Assembly (NCBI RefSeq): GCF_035645195.1
Contig: NZ_DASQNA010000007.1
Coordinates: 310,001-374,000, forward strand
From: Paenibacillus sp.
Lineage (GTDB): Bacteria; Bacillota; Bacilli; Paenibacillales; YIM-B00363
Direction of reading: 5' to 3'
Length of the DNA stretch: 64,000 nt
Of the stretch, positions 51,519 to 59,096 are shown in pieces. Position numbers and translations under genes: made by a program. Every line of letters starts with the position of its first letter. The stretch's first letter is position 1. Below the pieces are notes generated by a model, which saw nothing but the letters and a program-made list of their open reading frames with translations, was not told where the DNA came from and did no database searches.

Positions 51519-51874
51519 CGTCCAAACCCTCCGTCCTCTTTCGCTGTCTTGATATCGTGATGCCTCTTGCACAAAGGCTGCCAGTTGTTCGAATCCCAGA
51601 ACAGATCCTGATCCCCTCGATGCGGGATCACGTGGTCGACGACCGTCGCCGGCGTCAAGAATCCCTCGTCCTGACAATGCCGGCACAGCGGGTTCCGTGA
51701 GAGGAACGTCTTGCGTGCCTTCTGCCAGCGTGTGTTGTACCCCCGCTGATGTGCCGTGCCTCGCTCCCGATCCTGCTGCTGTTGGTGCTGCTTGGCGTGC
51801 TGATCGCAGAAGCGCTCCGTCGTCAGCTGCCGGCAGCCGACGTGGTTGCAGGGGTGCTTTGGTTTATTTGGCAA
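51515..51874 (-). CDS. HNH endonuclease
   Basis: 119 residues from a TTG at 51874 (GCGGTGA upstream). Zinc/structural Cys pairs (HPCNHVGCRQ, LCRHCQDEGF) and the HNH core VVDHVIPHRGDQDLFWDSNN then WQPLCKRHHDIKT. HNH proteins next to terminase are needed by HK97-like phages for cos cleavage with TerL, the probable role here. Confidence 0.92.
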   Translation of the reverse strand: MPNKPKHPCNHVGCRQLTTERFCDQHAKQHQQQQDRERGTAHQRGYNTRWQKARKTFLSRNPLCRHCQDEGFLTPATVVDHVIPHRGDQDLFWDSNNWQPLCKRHHDIKTAKEDGGFGR

Positions 51875-51936
51875 AGAAATCACCGCAACTTTTGTCCTAA
51901 TTTTTGGTATAAACATACAGAAAGGAGGGATGTCCC

Positions 51937-52173
51937 ATGCCAAATAAGGAAAAGCCTGTTCACACCGTTCCTAACAAGGACGGAAAGGGCTGGGTAAACA
52001 AACAAGGCGGCGAGGTGATCAGTACTCACCGTACCAAGGCTAACGCTGAACAGCGGGGCCGTGCTGAAGCAAAAGCTGATCAAACCGAACACCGCGTCCA
52101 CAACAAAGACGGAAAAATCGCTAAAGCCAACAGCTACGGCAACGATCCGAATCCACCGAAAGACAAGAAGTAA
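51937..52173 (+). CDS. DUF2188-like protein
   Basis: 78 residues, plus strand, ATG after AAGGAGGGA. Two copies of a short motif: HTVPNKDGKGWVNKQGGEVI and EHRVHNKDGKIAKANSYGND, with Thr-Lys-Ala-Asn-Ala-Glu between them. This is a DUF2188-type domain of unknown function, often found as a phage or plasmid stowaway. Own terminator; transcribed against the late operon. Confidence 0.82.
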   Translation: MPNKEKPVHTVPNKDGKGWVNKQGGEVISTHRTKANAEQRGRAEAKADQTEHRVHNKDGKIAKANSYGNDPNPPKDKK

Positions 52174-52226
52174 GGAGGTCGCCATGTACCCGGGAACCAC
52201 CCCGCTGTGTACCGCTGCAGCGCCTT

Positions 52227-52268
52227 AGCCGTATTCCGACTGCAACTCGGATGCGGCTATTTTTATTT
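52227..52268 (+). terminator. Terminator of the DUF2188 gene
   Basis: AGCCGTATTCCGA CTGCAAC TCGGATGCGGCT followed by ATTTTTATTT. Confidence 0.8.
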
Positions 52269-52424
52269 CCTCTTGCAACTCTGCCACGGGCAAAATTGTT
52301 TGAGACCATCCCAACTCCCCCAGATACAGCCTCGGCAGTGCGCTGGCTGGCTCGGCAACTCGTCGCCCTTGTTCAATCGGTTCAGGGCGGCGATCAGGCT
52401 TGGCCCCTTCAATTTGGTCTCCAT
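52263..52424 (-). CDS. 53-aa zinc-finger-like phage protein
   Basis: ATG at 52424 preceded by GGGGTGAAACC. Short helical N-terminus (KLKGPSLIAALNRLNKGDEL) and then a four-cysteine cluster, CRGC ... FCPWQSCKRK, of the Cys2-x-Cys2 zinc-ribbon kind. Its stop lies just past the converging terminator. Codon pattern and ribosome binding site support a real gene; function unknown. Confidence 0.65.
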   Translation of the reverse strand: METKLKGPSLIAALNRLNKGDELPSQPAHCRGCIWGSWDGLKQFCPWQSCKRK

Positions 52425-52439
52425 GGTTTCACCCCAAAA

Positions 52440-52471
52440 CAAAAAGAGCCCGACCCGAAGGTGAGCTCTTG
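52440..52471 (-). terminator. Terminator upstream of the 53-aa gene, after the 134-aa regulator
   Basis: Minus strand AAGAGCTCACC ... GGGCTCTT followed by TTTGTTTT. Confidence 0.7.
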
Positions 52472-52529
52472 TTATCGTTTATGCAGACTTCCACGAACCC
52501 AATATATCACGTTTTGACAAGGCGTGCTC

Positions 52530-52934
52530 TCACACGTTTCTCACTTTTTTGATGCGACTGCTGACATTCATGATATAACCGTATGAGTACCCTGTCTCCT
52601 CAGCAATTTGAGCCAGCGTTTTGCCCTCGATATCCCTCTTGTAGGCCACCTGGTGCTCAATTCCTTCGAGCCCTCGGATTTTCGCCTCGATTTGGGCTCG
52701 CACCCCCTTCTTCCGCTCCAGCTCCACCGAAGCCTCTCGGATCTTCGCCACAACCTCGTCATATTGCTTCAGCGCTTTATCTAAAGGCACGTGAACCGGC
52801 ATTGGGGACGAAGGCAACTGACCATTGAAGCAAAGTGCGCGAGCCGCCTTCAGCTGCTCTTCGAGATCCATCAAGCGGATTTCGAGGATCTCGATCTCCT
52901 TGCAGACGTCGTAGTAAATCTGGACAGGATTCAG
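52530..52934 (-). CDS. Sigma-region-4-like late regulator (probable CTG start)
   Basis: 134 residues from the CTG at 52934, exactly 6 nt after GGAGGTGA; the next standard starts (TTG 52874, ATG 52871) have no ribosome binding site, and the extra residues NPVQIYYDVCKEIEILEIRL read as a normal helix. Central coiled coil (ALKQYDEVVAKIREASVELE), then a sigma-70 region 4-type HTH: AYKRDIEGKTLAQIAEETGY then SYGYIMNVSSRIKK. Phage proteins of this type (ArpU/DUF1492-like) switch on the packaging and head genes, which start just downstream. Confidence 0.8.
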   Translation of the reverse strand: MNPVQIYYDVCKEIEILEIRLMDLEEQLKAARALCFNGQLPSSPMPVHVPLDKALKQYDEVVAKIREASVELERKKGVRAQIEAKIRGLEGIEHQVAYKRDIEGKTLAQIAEETGYSYGYIMNVSSRIKKVRNV

Positions 52935-52976
52935 TGCGGTTCACCTCCGTGGTATAATTCAATTGGGGTGATTAAT

Positions 52977-53234
52977 ATGCTGCTTAGAACGCTCGACGAC
53001 TTCGGAAAAGCCAAACGCACCAGCGAGCCGGTCATGGTCTTCACCGTCGACGAAGACGGGAACAAAGTATTCGACGGGTACGGCGTCATTATCGACTTTA
53101 CGGACACGACGCTGTCGATCCTCTCCAACAGCGTCGGCGTTCTGCATTTCCTACGTGAAAACATCGAGGTGAAGACGGCCCGCAGCGTCAAAGCACGAAT
53201 CGGTACACTGCCGCGGCGCCGGCGGCCAAAATGA
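52977..53234 (+). CDS. Plus-strand 85-aa phage protein
   Basis: ATG at 52977 with GGGGTGA 5 nt upstream, and a TATAAT at 52953. Content is protein-like: LRTLDDFGKAKRTSEPVMVF, TVDEDGNKVFDGYGVIIDFT and SILSNSVGVLHFLRENIEVK, a small beta-barrel-like pattern. It runs against the late genes, divergent from the sigma-like regulator. No family recognised. Confidence 0.65.
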   Translation: MLLRTLDDFGKAKRTSEPVMVFTVDEDGNKVFDGYGVIIDFTDTTLSILSNSVGVLHFLRENIEVKTARSVKARIGTLPRRRRPK

Positions 53235-53316
53235 CCCACATCAACAGCGACAGTGCGAGCCCCCAGGCGAAGCCGGTCAGCGGATCGCCGTCTTCACGAA
53301 ATTCAGGTTTTTTCAT
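53188..53316 (-). CDS. 42-aa membrane peptide
   Basis: ATG at 53316 after GGAGGGCGG. KKPEFREDGDPLTGFAWGLA then LSLLMWVILAAGAAAVYRF, a single transmembrane helix. It overlaps the end of the plus-strand gene at 52977 by 47 nt. Confidence 0.6.
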   Translation of the reverse strand: MKKPEFREDGDPLTGFAWGLALSLLMWVILAAGAAAVYRFVL

Positions 53317-53713
53317 GGGGACCACCGCCCTCCAGAAGGTGCGGGTGTTCGTAGATGTTGCCGATGACTTCATATTCGTTCGTGTGATCGAACGACCAAC
53401 CTACGCCTTCGTTGTCGTACAAGTGGAACCGTGCCCGCCTATCGTCGTAAACCACTCTGAAAATTTCGTTACCGTCCATCAGCTTGATGTCGAGTATATC
53501 CCCCTCATAAATCTCTTTTCCGTTCTTGTCCCTAAGGCCGGTTAATTGTCCGACTGTTTTTGGGTCGCATATTTCCCCGACAAATCGAACATTACGACCT
53601 TCGATCGCACCAATTTTGCCGATGTAGCAATCCCCTGGGCAACAATGGACTAGATCTCCATAAACCCATACGTCTGCGTCGATTCGCTTACCCCGAAACT
53701 TAATTTCGCGCAT
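53303..53713 (-). CDS. YopX family protein
   Basis: 136 residues. Canonical YopX: REIKFRGKRIDADVWVYGDL, VGQLTGLRDKNGKEIYEGDI and VIGNIYEHPHLL, with the beta-rich body between. A very common phage family of unknown function. Overlaps the preceding gene. Confidence 0.92.
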   Translation of the reverse strand: MREIKFRGKRIDADVWVYGDLVHCCPGDCYIGKIGAIEGRNVRFVGEICDPKTVGQLTGLRDKNGKEIYEGDILDIKLMDGNEIFRVVYDDRRARFHLYDNEGVGWSFDHTNEYEVIGNIYEHPHLLEGGGPHEKT

Positions 53714-54908
53714 GTTCTGTCACCTCGACCTCGATGTAGTACGCCCCGCTCGCCGCATCGTATTTCAGCGGATATCGCTTCTTCGCGATCGCCTTGAACG
53801 GCTGCCAGCTCCCGATCCGCCGGTTCTCAAGACGAACCGTCGATTCACCGACGCCTCTAAGCTTCAGCCCTCGTCCTTTCTGGAAAACCAACTTTCCCGG
53901 GGCCGCGCCGATCATCAGCAGCTCGTTCGCTTTCAGCGCCATTTGCCTGGTCGCTTCCTCATCGAACGACATCCCGCGGCTGTTTAGGCTTACCGAAGGT
54001 CCGACCACTGTATGCTCTGCCTCGAACCATTCAACGTTGTTAAGTATCGTCGAGATCGTCGAATCGATGGCCGTCAAGCCCGCGGCGACCACTAACGGCG
54101 TTGGCTCAGCTGGATCTCCGACATGCGCGCCGATCGGCTGCGGATCGGGCGTCGGACCATGGTGCACAATGTCAGACGTTTGTTCCGCCGTTACAACGAC
54201 GGGCTGTGGTGGCGCATGTTCATCCGGCATCGACTGCAGCAACTCGCGCGCCTTACCCGGTGTCACGCCCTTCAGCCCCCACACCTTGACCCAATACGGC
54301 AGCGTCTGATTCTTCATGTTCCATGCCCGCTCGATGCTCGATACGGTTTCGCCGGCAGCAATCTGCTCTAGGAAAATTCGCTTCGTCAGTCCGCAATCGG
54401 GACCCGTCTTCTTAGGTCTCATATCGTCCACCTCGTTCTTGGTTTGGTTTTCGATCAGCCTACTCCGTTCGCTTCGGCCGCCGTCGGGACTCGTGTGGAT
54501 CGGCCTTCTTTCCGTCAGTTGCGTTCCGGTGCGCAGCTTCTCGAGTTCCTCCGGTGGCAGCTTATACGTCGTCACTGGTCCAGCAGCTACGGACTTCTCC
54601 TCATTGGCTCTGTTCGGTACTGGGGTTCCCACGGTTCTCCCTCCCATGACAGTTTGAAATTCTACGTCCTCCGTATCTCCGATCGTGATCGTCTTCAAGC
54701 CAGTTCTCTCGCGGACCGTATCAACCATTTCGGCGATTTCCTTAGCCATCTGCTCCCCGCCCAATGGATGCTCTCGAATTGCCTCGAGGTGATGACTTCC
54801 TGACAAGTCGTATGCCCTGGTATGCAGCCAGTTCATCCAGCTCCAAAACCGCTCGGTCGTCATCGATTTGGCCCGCTGAAACACTTTTCGTCTTTGGGTT
54901 TCGTCCAG
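53700..54908 (-). CDS. Phage protein of unknown function (probable CTG start)
   Basis: 402 residues from a CTG at 54908, 6 nt after GGAGGTGA; a GTG 8 codons later (54884) has no ribosome binding site. N-terminus ERFWSWMNWLHTRAYDLSGS then HHLEAIREHPLGGEQMAKEI. A Pro/Thr-rich linker follows, then a HTH-like block (CGLTKRIFLEQIAAGETVSS, ERAWNMKNQTLPYWVKVWGL), and at residues 290-402 a beta-rich C-terminal domain (LNSRGMSFDEEATRQMALKA, GIGSWQPFKAIAKKRYPLKY-like). A composite regulatory protein is possible; no family is claimed. Confidence 0.7.
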   Translation of the reverse strand: MDETQRRKVFQRAKSMTTERFWSWMNWLHTRAYDLSGSHHLEAIREHPLGGEQMAKEIAEMVDTVRERTGLKTITIGDTEDVEFQTVMGGRTVGTPVPNRANEEKSVAAGPVTTYKLPPEELEKLRTGTQLTERRPIHTSPDGGRSERSRLIENQTKNEVDDMRPKKTGPDCGLTKRIFLEQIAAGETVSSIERAWNMKNQTLPYWVKVWGLKGVTPGKARELLQSMPDEHAPPQPVVVTAEQTSDIVHHGPTPDPQPIGAHVGDPAEPTPLVVAAGLTAIDSTISTILNNVEWFEAEHTVVGPSVSLNSRGMSFDEEATRQMALKANELLMIGAAPGKLVFQKGRGLKLRGVGESTVRLENRRIGSWQPFKAIAKKRYPLKYDAASGAYYIEVEVTEHARN

Positions 54909-55050
54909 CTCGAGTCACCTCCGGTTTTCCCTTTCCAGTTCCTCATATCTTATATTTTGTTGAACTGCCCAACCGCCGTTTTTCCCTTGCCGCTACAGCG
55001 TTTCCGGGGCTTGTCCAAAACCGTGTTACACAGTCGCGCATTATGAGTAA

Positions 55051-55593
55051 TTAAAGGCTAAAACGGCTCAACGTGTTGTCCATCGTGTCCTGGTTAACGC
55101 CGATATACCGCAGCGTGATTCGTTCGGAGGAGTGGTTGAAGATGTCCATCAGCAGCGCGATGTTTTTGTATTTCAGATAGTGGTGGTAACCGAAGGTCTT
55201 TCTCATGGTGTGGGTGCCGATCTCTTCGAGGCCGAAGACCTTGGCGGCTTGGTTGAGGAGCTTGTAGGCCATTTCGCGGCTGATCGGCTTGTTGTAGCCC
55301 TGGCGGCTCTTGATGAGGTATTCGTCGCCGTCCTTGCCCTCTATGTAGCCCTTGAGCTCGTTCTTCAGCGTCGGATTGATCAGGATACGCTTCTGCTTCC
55401 CTGTCTTCGTCTCCCGCATGCTGATGTGCGTTCCCCTGACGTCCTTCACGCGGAGCTTCAAGATGTCGGAGATCCGGAGGCCCGTGTTTATGCCAAGGAC
55501 GAACAGGATGTAATTTCGCTCGTTCGTCTCCCGCAGATACTTCTTGATGTCGGTGATGAGCTCCGGATCGCGGATCGGTTGAACATAATTCAC
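55051..55593 (-). CDS. Minimal tyrosine recombinase (copy 1)
   Basis: 180 residues from a GTG at 55593 (GGGGAGCG upstream). Only the catalytic domain of XerC/D/integrase proteins is present. The set is complete: Arg in NTGLRISDIL, Lys in ETKTGKQKRILI, His-x-x-Arg in HTMRKTFGYH, His in IFNHSS and Tyr in LRYIGVNQD. There is no arm-binding or core-binding N-terminal domain. Related to the copy at 57521 (about half identical by eye). May resolve phage multimers or act as recombination factor rather than being the prophage integrase. Confidence 0.9.
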   Translation of the reverse strand: MNYVQPIRDPELITDIKKYLRETNERNYILFVLGINTGLRISDILKLRVKDVRGTHISMRETKTGKQKRILINPTLKNELKGYIEGKDGDEYLIKSRQGYNKPISREMAYKLLNQAAKVFGLEEIGTHTMRKTFGYHHYLKYKNIALLMDIFNHSSERITLRYIGVNQDTMDNTLSRFSL

Positions 55594-55612
55594 TGGGCCT
55601 CACGCTCCCCTA

Positions 55613-56119
55613 TCAGTATCCGGTCGCCTGCCGGTCGTGGTTCACTGCGTTCTTCGCTAGGTAGGCAGCTTCGATCTGCTTCCAAGTGAACCCCAGTCGC
55701 TGGGTACCAAGTGCGATAAATTGGTCCAAAGCATCCCAAAAAGCGTTGTCGTCGAGGTTCGAATAATCAACGTAATCGATCAGGCCGACTGCCGTGATGA
55801 TATCGATGAAGATTTTGATCGTGTCTTCCTTGATCTCTTGGTGATTTATATCCAGTTGATATAGTGGAACGCCCAATTGCCGCGCAATCGAGAGAAAGAA
55901 GTGTAGACAATCCACGTATTCTTCGAGCATTTTCTCGATCCTTGGTGCCTTATCGTTGCTCCAGTGTTTAAAGCCACGCCATTCGTTCGCCAGCTCAGCA
56001 ATCTCGACCTGCAGGGCGAGGACGGTGTTCGGCAGCAGGTCTTGACCCTGCAGCCCCTTCTCCTCGATAATCCGCGCGTCGAGCGCCTTTTGCATTTCGT
56101 AAAGCTCTGTTATCTCCAC
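55613..56119 (-). CDS. Dimeric dUTPase (all-alpha NTP pyrophosphatase)
   Basis: 168 residues from the GTG at 56119, 6 nt after GGGAGGA; a further ATG at 56140 has a poorer site. Metal-binding helices of the dUTPase_2 family: ALQVEIAELANEWRGFKHWS (Glu-x2-Glu) and EEYVDCLHFFLSIARQLG (Glu-x2-Asp). Hydrolyses dUTP to dUMP, keeping uracil out of phage DNA. Confidence 0.92.
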   Translation of the reverse strand: MEITELYEMQKALDARIIEEKGLQGQDLLPNTVLALQVEIAELANEWRGFKHWSNDKAPRIEKMLEEYVDCLHFFLSIARQLGVPLYQLDINHQEIKEDTIKIFIDIITAVGLIDYVDYSNLDDNAFWDALDQFIALGTQRLGFTWKQIEAAYLAKNAVNHDRQATGY

Positions 56120-56684
56120 AGCTCTTCCTCCCGTTGCCATATTATTGTGAATTTCCTTTCAGATAGTGAAACTCTTACTTAGATGGACCGTATTTACTTG
56201 TATCCCTCGATAAGAGGGGGGAAGGAGTTGGTCGGATGTTAATCTTTATAGCCGACTTTATATTCTCCCCTTGTTCCTCTGAGAAGGACTATCGCGGCTG
56301 AACAATCCCTGAAATAGGCGGCAAAGTTTTACCGAAGGTTCCACGCCTTCCTTCCGCTGACGAGCGTAAAACGGCCATCAGTACATAGGGAACTCAGTAG
56401 CGACCCGGCTGCCATGGGCAATGAGGGGAATCAAAACATAGCAGTGCCACAGCTGCTTAAGTCATGGCCGATCCCAAGAAGCTGGGCACGGCACGCTCAG
56501 TGCGATGGATAACCTCAAAAGTTACGCGGGTCACTTGGCCGATACACCAACGGCTCCAATATTCGGCGGCTTTCTTCAGGCCCATTCGCTGCAAGGTTGT
56601 TGAGGTAAACAAACGTGGGGCAGAGACCGTGGGGAGTGCCGTTCCCTGCGGTTTTTGCTTTGTATCACAATATTCAGCCTGCGT
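56120..56684. other. Intergenic gap in an otherwise gene-packed phage region
   Basis: About 560 bp with no well-supported gene. The best candidate is a 42-codon minus-strand frame near 56460-56590 (MGLKKAAEYWSRWCIGQVTR then VTFEVIHRTERAVPSFLG), which reads like protein but lacks a clear ribosome binding site. The stretch has an inverted repeat GTCGGCTATAAAG ... CATCCGAC (about 56229-56256). Possible promoter/regulatory or RNA region. Confidence 0.4.
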
Positions 56685-57002
56685 TCATTCTTCTTTGGCG
56701 ATGACGCAAGGGAATTCTCTCTCCTCACGCTTATTGATGAGGTCCTGATATGAGATGAGGACTGCATCCTCCTCGTCTTTACAGAAAGAGCATCCGCCGT
56801 CTTCGCAGCAGTACACCGATGGCGATTCCACCTGGTTTCGAGTGAGCTGCCGAATCGATATCGTCACTTCCTCGGTTTCCCCTTCGCCGGGTTCACCAAT
56901 GACCAAATCCGAAAGTTCGTGAGTTTCTTCAACGTAAACCCCGAGAGCATGGTCCGCAGACTTGGCCGCGATCCAGTACGGACCGATTTCGTAAACGTTC
57001 AT
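56685..57002 (-). CDS. 105-aa phage protein
   Basis: ATG at 57002 after GGGAGGGG. NVYEIGPYWIAAKSADHALG then VYVEETHEL, an acidic middle, and a Cys cluster YCCEDGGCSFCKDEEDAVLI. It resembles small phage proteins of the EIGPYWIAAKS type, whose role is unknown. Confidence 0.72.
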   Translation of the reverse strand: MNVYEIGPYWIAAKSADHALGVYVEETHELSDLVIGEPGEGETEEVTISIRQLTRNQVESPSVYCCEDGGCSFCKDEEDAVLISYQDLINKREEREFPCVIAKEE

Positions 57003-57030
57003 GCATACCCCTCCCCATGTCCTTCCATAT

Positions 57031-57510
57031 TCACCCAATGTTCCTCTGATCGTCTTTCATGTAGACGAGCCAATGCGTCTTGCTTCTCCGATTACCGAAG
57101 AGCGGTCGCCGGTCGATCGCTCTCAGAACTTCGCCCAGGCTGACCTGATCCTCGTTCCACTTGAAGATTAGCGTCCCGTTCGGCTTCAGCACCCGCATGC
57201 ATTCTTGAAAACCCTGCTTGATGTCTTCCTTCCAGTCAGGCCCGAGCTTCCCGTATTTCTTGGCCAACCATGAATCTTCGCCAGCCTTCAGCAGATGCGG
57301 CGGGTCGAAGACGACAAAATAAAAAGATTCGTCCGCAAAAGGCATACGCCGGAAATCGGCGATCACGTCAGGGTTGACGTTGAGCGTTCGCCCGTCGCAC
57401 AGCACATCGTCGAGCTCCCGATTATCCATGTAGACCGCGTCAGGATGCTGCTTGTCGAACCAGAACATCCGGCTGCCGCAACAGGCATCTAAAATTCTCG
57501 CTTCTGGCAA
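57031..57510 (-). CDS. SAM-dependent methyltransferase, phage type
   Basis: 159 residues from a TTG at 57510 (GAGGTGA 5 nt upstream). The SAM-binding loop ARILDACCGSRMFWFDKQHP is followed by VYMDNRELDDV, VIADFRRMPFADESFYFVVF and the catalytic-type motif DPPHLL, then GFQECMRVLKPNGTLIFKW. The DPPH in place of DPPY suggests a nucleic-acid or amino methylase; possible DNA protection against host restriction. It begins 10 nt after the second recombinase gene. Confidence 0.85.
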   Translation of the reverse strand: MPEARILDACCGSRMFWFDKQHPDAVYMDNRELDDVLCDGRTLNVNPDVIADFRRMPFADESFYFVVFDPPHLLKAGEDSWLAKKYGKLGPDWKEDIKQGFQECMRVLKPNGTLIFKWNEDQVSLGEVLRAIDRRPLFGNRRSKTHWLVYMKDDQRNIG

Positions 57511-57520
57511 TTCCCTCACC

Positions 57521-58063
57521 TCACAGATGGAAGCCGCCAACGGCCTCGTCAATAATGTCTTGGTTGATTCCGATATAGCGCATCGTAATCGACGGCGCCG
57601 AATGATTGAATATCTCCTGCAGCAGTGCGACGTCCTTGTATCGCTTGTAGAAATGGTACCCAAACGTCTTCCGCAGCGTGTGCGTCCCGATCTCAATCAG
57701 ACCGACCTCCGCCGCCGCGTAGTTCAGGATGCGGTACGCCTGCACCCTTCCGATGTTCTGCTTCGTCCGGTAGCTCGGGAACAACGGAGCGTCATCCTTC
57801 ATGCCCTTCGTGTACTGATTTATGATTTCGCGCAGCTCCGCGTTGATCGGGAACCGTTTGCGCTTCTGCGTCTTGCCTTCGATGATGCGGATGTGCGATT
57901 TATTCCGGACGTCCCGGACGTGAAGCTTGAGAAGATCGCCGATGCGAAGGCCGACATTAATTCCCATCACGAGCAGGAACCAGTCGCGCTCCGATCGCTC
58001 TCGCAGCACCGCTTTCATCCGTTCAAGCTTCTCGACGCTCCGGATCGGCTGTACGACTTCCAT
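57521..58063 (-). CDS. Minimal tyrosine recombinase (copy 2)
   Basis: 180 residues; ATG after GAGAGGGGAG. Same catalytic-domain-only architecture as the copy at 55051: GINVGLRIGDLLKLHVRDVR, GKTQKRKRFPIN, GTHTLRKTFGYHF, IFNHSAPSITMRYIGINQD. All catalytic residues are retained. The two copies are separated by dUTPase, a 105-aa protein and the methyltransferase. Confidence 0.9.
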   Translation of the reverse strand: MEVVQPIRSVEKLERMKAVLRERSERDWFLLVMGINVGLRIGDLLKLHVRDVRNKSHIRIIEGKTQKRKRFPINAELREIINQYTKGMKDDAPLFPSYRTKQNIGRVQAYRILNYAAAEVGLIEIGTHTLRKTFGYHFYKRYKDVALLQEIFNHSAPSITMRYIGINQDIIDEAVGGFHL

Positions 58064-58095
58064 CGCATCTCTCCCCTCTCATGAAAAATCCGTAT

Positions 58096-58290
58096 TCATC
58101 GAATTACTTTCTGCCATGGCGGCAATACAGCGAACCGATACAGTACGTGCGACACCGACGAGCACCCCATAACGTCGCAATTGTGGCTTTCGTCGTCTTC
58201 GTCCGGGATGCCAGTGATAACGACTTGATCGTCGGAGGCGTAGACTTGTACATTCTCCAACTCCTTGAAACGATCTGGAACTTTGCTCAT
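58096..58290 (-). CDS. 64-aa phage protein
   Basis: ATG at 58290 after GGCGGTG. SKVPDRFKELENVQVYASDD, VVITGIPDEDDESHNCDVMG and CSSVSHVLYRF; acidic, two Cys. Unknown function; expressed with the recombinase downstream. Confidence 0.6.
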   Translation of the reverse strand: MSKVPDRFKELENVQVYASDDQVVITGIPDEDDESHNCDVMGCSSVSHVLYRFAVLPPWQKVIR

Positions 58291-58339
58291 TCATGAACAC
58301 CGCCTATTCATTGTGTTACCAGTCCCGCTTCCGCTTGAG

Positions 58340-58597
58340 CTATCTCAGGTAATCGAATAAATCCATCTGCCTTTCGAAGACGATCTCCTTGGCCCATCTG
58401 GCAAATGAGGCACGGGTCACCCTTCGCGTCCTGCCGTAATGGAACCCGCTCGTAACGATGTACATCAGGCAGTCCTTGTCTTTTTGCTTTGGTCTCGCCA
58501 AGTGAGCGCCAATCCGTTCTACTCGGCGTTCCGAGTAATACTGCCCCTTCCTTCGGCTCCGGTACACTTGACCCGGCTTGATTTCGCTTTTCTTCAT
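58340..58597 (-). CDS. 85-aa basic phage protein
   Basis: ATG at 58597 with GGGAGCAG upstream. EIKPGQVYRSRRKGQYYSER, CLMYIVTSGFHYGRTRRVTR and ASFARWAKEIVFERQMDLFD: a short SH3/beta-barrel-like pattern with a helical end. Unknown function. Confidence 0.65.
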   Translation of the reverse strand: MKKSEIKPGQVYRSRRKGQYYSERRVERIGAHLARPKQKDKDCLMYIVTSGFHYGRTRRVTRASFARWAKEIVFERQMDLFDYLR

Positions 58598-58652
58598 TGC
58601 GCTCTGCTCCCGCTTCGGGTCTTTTCCTCCATGGCTACGGCGCGGACGCGGT

Positions 58653-59096
58653 TCACCGCTCCATCCATCTCCCGCTCCGCTTGGTAACGAGGGTCAGCTT
58701 GTAGTCCTCGTAGACGGCCGCAAACAGCTTCTGCTTTAGCCTGAAGTCCTTCGTGATGTGTCCCTTGACGTCGATCACTTCGAAGTCACCGCCGGGATAC
58801 ACCACTTGGAAATCCGCCTTATACTTAATCCGAGGCTTGTCCTGCAAAATGAACTCTGGCTGCAGCACAATGTCTTGGATCTCGCCGGCCGCCATCCGCT
58901 TCTTGAGCAGCAGATAATACTCGGCCTCCATCTTGCTGTCGAACTTGATGCCGGTGACGTCATTGATGCCGTGACGCCTGAGCATATCGACCTCGAACAT
59001 CGTGCCATCGGTGGTTACTATAACTTTCTTGGCGCCGAATTTGTTCTGGCCGTGAAGGCGGGGACGTGGAGTCCAAGACCCGATCCGTCTACCCAT
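58653..59096 (-). CDS. DUF1064 family protein (putative phage nuclease)
   Basis: 147 residues from the ATG at 59096. NKFGAKKVIVTTDGTMFEVD, KFDSKMEAEYYLLLKKRMAA, QDIVLQPEFILQDK and VYPGGDFEVIDVKGHITKDF contain the Glu ... Asp ... (E/D)-x-K arrangement of a PD-(D/E)xK nuclease fold, as DUF1064 proteins have. They lie in the place of Holliday-junction resolvases in many phages. Confidence 0.88.
   Translation of the reverse strand: MGRRIGSWTPRPRLHGQNKFGAKKVIVTTDGTMFEVDMLRRHGINDVTGIKFDSKMEAEYYLLLKKRMAAGEIQDIVLQPEFILQDKPRIKYKADFQVVYPGGDFEVIDVKGHITKDFRLKQKLFAAVYEDYKLTLVTKRSGRWMER

Noticed and set aside
55051-55593. Short tyrosine recombinase as the prophage integrase
   Set aside because: It lacks the N-terminal binding domain, is mid-element and has a paralogue; the real integrase is expected near the intact tRNA outside the window.
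56464-56748. 94-codon plus-strand frame between the dUTPase and 105-aa genes
   Set aside because: Overlaps the real minus-strand gene at its end, has no ribosome binding site and no protein-like pattern.
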